From contig NC_087066.1 in assembly GCF_963678635.1 (NCBI RefSeq), positions 18,533,275 to 18,597,274 of the forward strand: a DNA stretch of 64,000 bases. Reading direction: 5' to 3'. Shown here piece by piece: positions 56,701 to 64,000 of this stretch. The notes under the pieces were generated by a model that was not told where the DNA came from, did not search any database, and saw nothing but the letters and a program-made list of their open reading frames with translations. Every line of letters starts with the position of its first letter. The stretch's first letter is position 1. The stretch is from Symsagittifera roscoffensis (lineage: Eukaryota; Xenacoelomorpha; Acoela; Convolutidae). Both the position numbers and the translations under genes were made by a program.

Positions 56701-59700
56701 ATTTTTGGGAAAGTCAGCTAAAGTTTTGGAAGGTTAATTAACTATCCCAATGAGTTTTCTATAGATCCTTTAGTAGGGAAGACAAAATCCTTGAAGCATT
56801 TTTTTATCACCGCGACTATTTGCTAGAGCTTTGGTAAGGTTGGAGAAGTCCTGAGAACGTTAAATTTCTATCTCAACGGTTTTTTAAAAGTCTTGGGAAG
56901 TTAAAAATTTATAAGAAAAACAGCTAAAGTTTTGGAATGGTTATTTACTATCCCAAGTAGTCTTTGTAGAAGCTTGGACAAGTTTATAAAAGCCTTGTGA
57001 AAGTCGGCTAAGACTTTGGAAAGCTTAATTTACCTTCTCATTGAGTTTTCTATAGATCCTGAGAAAGGATGAAAAAAGCTTTGAATTGTTTTTTTTTTAC
57101 CACGACTGTTTTTCACCACGAGAGTTCAAGGGATGTTAGCAGAAGTTTTTGCAGTGTAAAGTTAAGATCTTCACCAATTTTTCAAAGAGTCTTTTGAAGG
57201 TTATAAAAGTTTTGAAAAAGTCAGCTAAAGTTTTGGAAGGGTTAAATTACTATTTCAATGAGTTTTCTATAATTCCTAAGAGAGATTGGCAAAATCCTTG
57301 AAATGTTTTTTTTTTCATCACAGTGTCTTGTGAAGAGCCTTGTGAAGGTTCGCAAAAGCCCTCAGAGAGTTAAATTGCTATCTCAACATTTTTTTAGAGT
57401 CTTGGAAAAATTTTAAAAAATTCTGGGAAAGTCATTTAAAGTTTGGGAAAGGCTAATTTACTACTCCAATGAGTCTTCTACAGATCCTTAGTAAGTTTGA
57501 CAAAAGCCTTGAAGCGTCTTTTTAAATCACCGTCACTGTTTTCTAGAGTCCAGGGTATGATAGCAGAAGTTTTGTCAGTGTAAAGTTAAGATCTACATAC
57601 GTTTTTTAAAGGATGTTGGTTAGGTTAGCGAAAGTCCTGAGAGAGTTAAACTGCTATCCTAATGAGTTTTTTTAGATTCTTGGTAAGGTTTAAAAAAGAA
57701 TTGGGAAAGTCATTTAAAAATTGGGAAAGGTTAATTTTTTAATCCAATGAGTCTTCTACAGATCCTTAGTAAGTTTGACAGAAGCCTTGAAGCGTCTTTT
57801 TAAATCACCGCCACTGTTTTCTAGAGTCCAGGGTTATGATAGCAGAAGTTTCGTCAGTGTAAAGTTAAGATCTACATACGTTTTTTAAAGGATGTTGGTT
57901 AGGTTAGCCAAAGTCCTGAGAGAGTTAAATTGCTATCCTAATGAGTTTTTTTAGATTCTTGGTAAGGTTTAAAAAAGAATTGAGAAAGTCATTTAAAAAT
58001 TGGGAAAGGTTAATTTACTATCCCAATGAGTTTTCTTTAGATCCTTAGTAAGTTTGACAAAAGCCTTGAAGCGTTTTTTTAAATCACCGCCACTGTTTTC
58101 TAGAGTCCAGGGTATGTTAGCAGAAGTTTTGTCGGTGTAAAGTCAAGATCTGCATGCGTTTTTTTAGCTTGCGTTGATTAGCTTGGCGAAAGTCTTGAGA
58201 TAGTTCAATTGCTATCCCAACGAGTTTTTTAGAGTCCTGGGAAGGTTAAAAAAAGCCTTTTGAAAGTCAGCTAAGACTTCGGAAAAGTTAATATACCTTC
58301 CCAATGAGTTTTCCATAGATCCTGGCAAAAGTCTTGAGAGCGTTAAATTGCAATCTCAAAGGTTTTCTTAGAGTCTTGGGAAGGTTAAAAAAGTTTTAGG
58401 AAAGTCAGTCAAATCTTTGGAAAGGTTGTTCACTATCCCAACGAGTCTTTTTAGAATCTTGGGCAAGTTTTAAAAAGCCTTGGGAAAGTCAGCTAACACT
58501 TTGGGAAGGTTAATCTACTATCTCAATGAACTTTCCATAGATCCTGAGGAAGGATGAAAAAAGACTTGAAATAATTTTTTTCTTATCACCGCGACTGTTT
58601 TCTAGATTCCAGGGGATGATAGCAGAAATTTTGGAAGGTAAATTTAGGATCTTCATCAGTTTTTCAAAGAGCCTTGGGAGGGTTGGCGAAAGACTTGAGA
58701 GCGTTAAACTGAATCCTAACGGTTTTTTAGAGTTTTCGAAAGCTTAATTTACTATACCAATGAGTTTTCAATAGTTCCTAAGAAATTTTGGCAAAAGACT
58801 TGAAATATTCTTTTTCATCACAGTGACCGTTTTCTAGAGTCCTGAAAAAGTCAGCAAAAGTCTTGGCAGTGTAAAATTAAGATATGCATGCTTTTTTAAA
58901 GGATCTTGGTTAGGTTAGCGAAAGTCCTGAGAGAGTTAAATTGCTATCCTAATGAGTTTTTTTAGATTCTTGGTAAGGTTTAAAAAAAGAATTGGGAAAG
59001 TCAGTCAAAGTTTGGGAAAGGTTAATTTACTATCCTAATGAATTTTATACAGATCCTTAGTAAGTTTGACAAAAGTTTTGAAGCGTTTTTTAAATCACCG
59101 CCAATGTTTTCTAGAGTCCAGGGTATGTTAGCAGAAGTTTTGTCGGTGTAAAGTCAAGATTTGCATGCGTTTTTTTAGCTTGCGTTGATTAGCTTGGCAA
59201 AAGTCTTGAGAGAGTTAAGTTGCTATCCCAACGAGTTTTTTTAGAGTCTTGGGAAGGTTAAAATTTTTAGGAAAGTCAGTCAAATCTTTGGAAAGGTTGT
59301 TCACTATCCCAACGAGTCTTTTTAGAATCTTGGGCAAGTTTCAAAAAGCCTTGGGATAATTAGCTAAGATTTTGGAAAGGTTAATTTACCTTCTCGATGA
59401 ATTTTCCATAGATCCTGAGGAAGGATGAAAAAAGCCTTGAAAGGTTTTTTTCATCGCGAATGTTTTCTGGAGTCCAAGGGATGTTAGCAGAAAATTTTGC
59501 AATGTAAAGTTAAGATCCTCATCAGTTTCTTAAATAGCAGTGGGAAAATGAGCAAAAGCACTGAGAGCGTTAAATTGCTATTCCAACAATTTTTTAAGTG
59601 TCTTGGAAAGGTTAAAAAATTTTGGGAAACTCAGCTAAAGTTTTGGAAAGGTTAATTAACTATCCCAATGAATTTTCAATACATCTTTAGTAGGGACGAC

Positions 59701-62700
59701 TAAATTCTTGAAGCGTTTTTTTATCACCGCGACTATTTGCTAGAGCTTTGTTAAAGTTGGCAAAGGTCCTGCGAACATTAAATTGCTATCTCAACGGTTT
59801 TTTTAAAAGTCTTGGGAAGGTTAAAAAGGTTTCAGTAAAAACAGCTAAAGATTTGGAATGGTTTTTCACTATCCTAACGAGTCTTTTTAGAATCTTGGGC
59901 AAGTTAACAAAAGACTTGGGAAAGTCAGCTAAGACTTTGGAAAGGTTAATTATCTTCTCAATAAGTTTTCCATAGATCCTGAGAAAGGATGAAAAAAGCT
60001 TTGAAATGTTTTTTTTTCACCACGACTGTTTTCTAGAGTCCAAGCAATGTTAACAGAAGTTTTTGCAATGTAAAGTTAAGATTTCATCAGTTTTTTAAAG
60101 AGCACTGGGAAAATGGGCGAAAGTCTTGAGAGCGTTAAATTGCTATTCCAAATTTTTTTTCAGTGTCTTGGAAAAGTTAAAAAAGTTTTGGAAAAGTCAG
60201 CTTAAATTTTTCAGTTTAAAAAGTCAGGCTTAAAAAGTTTAGAAAAGGTTAATTAACTATCCCAATGAGTTTTCTATAGATCCTTTAGTAGGGAAGACAA
60301 AACTCTTGAAGCATTTTTTTAATCACCGCGACTATTTGCTAGGGCTTTGGTAAGGTTGGCAAAGGTCCTGCGAACATTAAATTGCTATCTCAACGGTTTT
60401 TTTAAAAGTCTTGGGAAGGTTAAAAAGGTTTCAGTAAAAACAGCTAAAGATTTGGAATGGTTTTTCACTATCCTAACGAGTCTTTTTAGAATCTTGGGCA
60501 AGTTAACAAAAGACTTGGGAAAGTCAGCTAAGACTTTGGAAAGGTAAATGTACCTTCTCATTAAGTTTTCCATAGATTCTGAGGAAGGATGAAAAAAGTT
60601 TGAAATGTTTTTTTTTTCACCGCGACTGTTTTCTAGAAACCAAGGGATGTTCGCAGAAGTTTTTGCAGTTTAAATTTAAGATCTTCATCTGTTTTTTAAA
60701 GAGCACTGGGAAAGTGGGCGAAAGTACTGAGAGCGTTAAATTGCTATTCCAACCATTTTTTCAGTGTCTTGGAAAGGTTAAAAAAGTTTTGGGAAAATCA
60801 GTTAAAATTTTGGAAAGTTTTTTTACCCTCCTAAGGAAACTTTTTAGAATCTTGGACAAGTTTTGAAAAGCCTTGGGAAAATCAGCTAAGACTTTGGAAA
60901 CGTTAATTTACCTTCTCAATGAGTTTTCCATAGATCCTGAGAAAGGATGAAAAAAGCTTTGAAATGTTTTTTTTTTCACCACGACTGTTTTCTAGAACCC
61001 AAGGGACCTTAGCAGAAGTTTTTGCAAAGTAAAGTTAAAATCTTCATCAGTTTTTTGAAGAGCACTGGGAAAATGAGCGAAAGTGCTATTCAAACATTTT
61101 TTTCATTGTCTTGGAAAGGTTGAAAAAATTTTGGGAAGGTCAGCTAAAGTTTTGGAAAGGTTAATTAAATATCCCAATGAGTTTTCTATAGATCCTTTAG
61201 TAGGGACGACAAAATTCTTGAAGCGTCTTTTTATCACAGCGACTATTTGCTAGAGCTTTGGTAAGGTTGGCAAAAGTCCTGAGAAGGTTAAATTGCTATC
61301 CCAACGGTTTTTTTAAAGTCTTGGGAAGATTAAAAAAAGTCTCAGGAAAAACAGCTAAAATTTTTATAAAAGCCTTGGGAAAGTCAGCTAAGACTTTGGA
61401 AAGGTTAATTTACCTTCTCATTGAGTTTTCCATAGATCCTGAGGAAGTATGAAAAAAGTTTGAACTGTTTTTTTTTCGCCGCGACTGTTTTCTAGAGTCC
61501 AAGGGATGTTAGCAGAAGTTTTTGCAGTGTAAATTTAGGATCTTCATCAGTTTTTTAAAGAGCACTGAGAAAGTGCGCGAAAGTACTGAGAGCGTTAAAT
61601 TGCTATTCCAACAATTTTTTCTGTGTCTTGAAAGGTTAAAAAAGTTTTGGGAAAATCAGTTAAAATTTTGGAAAGGTTTTTTACCTCCTAACGAGTCTTT
61701 TTAGAATCTTGGGCAAGTTTTAAAAAGCCTTGGGAAAATCAGCTAAGACTTTAGAAAGGTGAATTTACCTTCTCATTGAGTTTTCCATAGATCCTGAGGA
61801 AGGATGAAAAATACCTTGAAATGTTTTTTTTTTCACCGCGACTGTTTCCTAGAGTCCAAGGGATGTTAGCAGAAGTTTTTGCAGTGTATAGTTAAGATCT
61901 TTATCAGTTTTTAAAGAGCACCGGGAAAGTAGGCAAAAGTACTGAGAGCGTTAAATTGCTGTTCCATCAATTTTTCATTGTCTTGGAAAGGTTAAAAAAG
62001 TTTTGGGAAAGTCAGCTAAAGTTTTGTAAAGTTTAATTAACTATCCCAATGATTTTCTATAGATCCTTTAGTAGGGATGACAAAAACCTTGAAGCGTTTT
62101 TTTTTTATCACCGCGACTGTTTGCTAGAGCTTTGGTAAGGTTGGAAAAGTCCTGAGAACGTTAAATTGCTATCTGAACTTTTTTTTAAAGTCTCGGGAAG
62201 TTAAAAAGATTTCAGGAAATGTCAGCTAAGGTTTTGGAATGGTTATTCACTATCCCAACGAGTGTTTTTAGAGTCTTGGGCAAGTTTTAAAAAGCCTTGG
62301 GAAAATCAGCTAAGTCTTTGGAAATGTTAATTTACCTTCTCAATGAATTTTCTTCCATAGGTACTGAGGAAGGATGAAAAAAGTTTGAACAGTTTTTTTT
62401 TCTTCGCGACTGTTTTCTAGAACCCAAGGGACCTTAGCAGAAGTTTTTGCAAAGTAAAGTTAAAATCTTCATCAGTTTTTTGAAGAGCACTGGGAAAATG
62501 AGCGAAAGTGCTATTCAAACATTTTTTTCATTGTCTTGGAAAGGTTGAAAAAATTTTGGGAAGGTCAGCTAAAGTTTTGGAAAGGTTAATTAAATATCCC
62601 AATGAGTTTTCTATAGATCCTTTAGTAGGGACGACAAAATTCTTGAAGCGTCTTTTTATCACAGCGACTATTTGCTAGAGCTTTGGTAAGGTTGGCAAAA

Positions 62701-64000
62701 GTCCTGAGAAGGTTAAATTGCTATCCCAACGGTTTTTTTAAAGTCTTGGGAAGATTAAAAAAAGTCTCAGGAAAAACAGCTAAAATTTTTATAAAAGCCT
62801 TGGGAAAGTCAGCTAAGACTTTGGAAAGGTTAATTTACCTTCTCATTGAGTTTTCCATAGATCCTGAGGAAGTATGAAAAAAGTTTGAACTGTTTTTTTT
62901 CGCCGCGACTGTTTTCTAGAGTCCAAGGGATGTTAGCAGAAGTTTTTGCAGTGTAAATTTAGGATCTTCATCAGTTTTTTAAAGAGCACTGAGAAAGTGC
63001 GCGAAAGTACTGAGAGCGTTAAATTGCTATTCCAACAATTTTTTCTGTGTCTTGGAAAGGTTAAAAAAGTTTTGGGAAAATCAGTTAAAGTTTTGGAAAG
63101 GTTTTTTACCCTCCTATGGAAACTTTTTAGAATCTTGGACAAGTTTTGAAAAGCCTTGGGAAAATCAGCTAAGACTTTGGAAACGTTAATTTACCTTCTC
63201 AATGAGTTTTCCATAGATCCTGAGAAAGGATGAAAAAAGCTTTGAACAGTTTTTTTTTCACCACGACTGTTTTCTAGAACCCAAGGGACCTTAGCAGAAG
63301 TTTTTGCAAAGTAAAGTTAAAATCTTCATCAGTTTTTTGAAGAGCACTGGGAAAATGAGCGAAAGTGCTATTCAAACATTTTTTTCATTGTCTTGGAAAG
63401 GTTGAAAAAATTTTGGGAAGGTCAGCTAAAGTTTTGGAAAGGTTAATTAAATATCCCAATGAGTTTTCTATAGATCCTTTAGTAGGGATGACAAAAACCT
63501 TGAAGCGTTTTTTTTATCACCGCGACTGTTTGCTAGAGCTTTGGTAAGGTTGGAAAAGTCCTGAGAACGTTAAATTGCTATCTGAACTTTTTTTTAAAGT
63601 CTCGGGAAGTTAAAAAGATTTCAGGAAATGTCAGCTAAGGTTTTGGAATGGTTATTCACTATCCCAACGAGTGTTTTTAGAGTCTTGGGCAAGTTTTAAA
63701 AAGCCTTGGGAAAATCAGCTAAGTCTTTGGAAATGTTAATTTACCTTCTCAATGAATTTTCTTCCATAGGTACTGAGGAAGGATGAAAAAGTTTGAACAG
63801 TTTTTTTTTCTTCGCGACTGTTTTCTAGAGTCCAAGGGATGTTAGCAGAAGTTTTTGCAGTGTAAATTCAAGATCTTCATCAGTTTTTTAATGAGCACTG
63901 AGAAAGAGCGCGAAAGTACTGAGAGCGTTAAATTATTATTCCAACAATTTTTTCAGTGTCTTGGAAAGGTTAAAAAAGTTTTGGGAAAATCAGTTAAAGT
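47780..64000 (+). repeat. Long satellite array with composite and higher-order periods
   Basis: At least 16 kb, continuing past the window. On the left (47.8-49.5 kb) the repeat is a worn unit of roughly 65-75 bp with gtcttgggaaggtta and tactatcccaacgagtttt. From about 49.6 kb, composite monomers of roughly 200-430 bp predominate, marked by ctgttttctagagtcc, gttagcagaagttttt, gagagcgttaaattgct and ggaaaggttaatttac. Near the right end, longer units appear: a 599-bp offset pair (59748 and 60347) and a 1,424-1,425-bp unit (61258 and 62683; 61522 and 62946). Many short plus-strand frames appear repeatedly but are Lys/Leu/Phe-rich satellite translations. Distinct from the 39-45 kb array. Confidence 0.92.
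61009..63990 (+). repeat. ~1.42-kb higher-order repeat, two copies
   Basis: The segment beginning ccttagcagaagtttttgc at about 61009 recurs near 62433 with very high identity. It recurs again near 63291, only about 0.86 kb later, where it switches to the phase of sequence near 62060. That pattern indicates recent unequal exchange inside the array. Confidence 0.8.

Noticed and set aside
59748-63547. Repeated Lys/Leu/Phe-rich frames such as those at 59748, 60347, 61258 and 62683
   Set aside because: These are translations of the satellite monomer; they overlap monomer borders and shift frame between monomers.

Overview
This is an AT-rich stretch of animal (metazoan) nuclear genome, most likely an invertebrate. 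The evidence is spliced gene fragments with TTTCAG-type acceptors, a trypsin-fold gene, a LINE reverse transcriptase, relics of a Polinton/adintovirus-like DNA element, a mobile or viral glycoprotein gene, and more than 20 kb of satellite DNA. I cannot name the species, and I see no bacterial operon structure, rRNA, tRNA or CRISPR array. Most genes here are broken or partial, so this looks like a repeat-rich, possibly pericentromeric or subtelomeric region.

Layout. (1) 1-4.8 kb, plus strand: an envelope-like glycoprotein reading frame (104-2722, one in-frame stop) overlaps by ATGA a second reading frame (2719-4703) of unrecognised function, which carries one stop and a frame-shifting 176-bp tandem duplication. 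A short candidate intron and a GCAGTAAAT repeat cluster follow. The upstream part of this element lies outside the window. (2) 6.24-15.27 kb and 16.46-24.50 kb are two copies of one segmental duplication. Each holds, on the minus strand, an exon of a catalytically altered trypsin-like protein and a large exon of a secreted Cys-rich protein. The copies differ by a 1.46-kb LINE insertion (copy 2), 0.41-kb and 1.38-kb segments (copy 1) and small indels. (3) 26.37-28.98 kb is a further tandem copy of 23.16-26.36 kb. Both carry decayed relatives of the unrecognised gene at 2.7-4.7 kb. (4) 30.6-38.8 kb is a rotting Polinton/adintovirus-like element: a capsid-protein relic (minus) diverging from a type-B DNA polymerase relic (plus), the latter partly triplicated in tandem. 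(5) 39.4-45.3 kb is a higher-order satellite (about 1,826-bp unit made of 150-180-bp monomers) that ends in an inverted monomer. (6) 47.8 kb to the window end is a second, unrelated satellite. It becomes longer-period and more homogeneous to the right, with a 1.42-kb higher-order unit near the end.

How the parts relate. No intact pathway is encoded. The most noteworthy item is the pairing of the glycoprotein frame with the unrecognised frame, because diverged relatives of the second protein recur at 25.3-26.3 kb and 28.5-28.9 kb, showing it was once a real dispersed gene family. The duplicated minus-strand exons appear to be the only host-type protein genes, and each is represented by exons only, without a complete gene in view.
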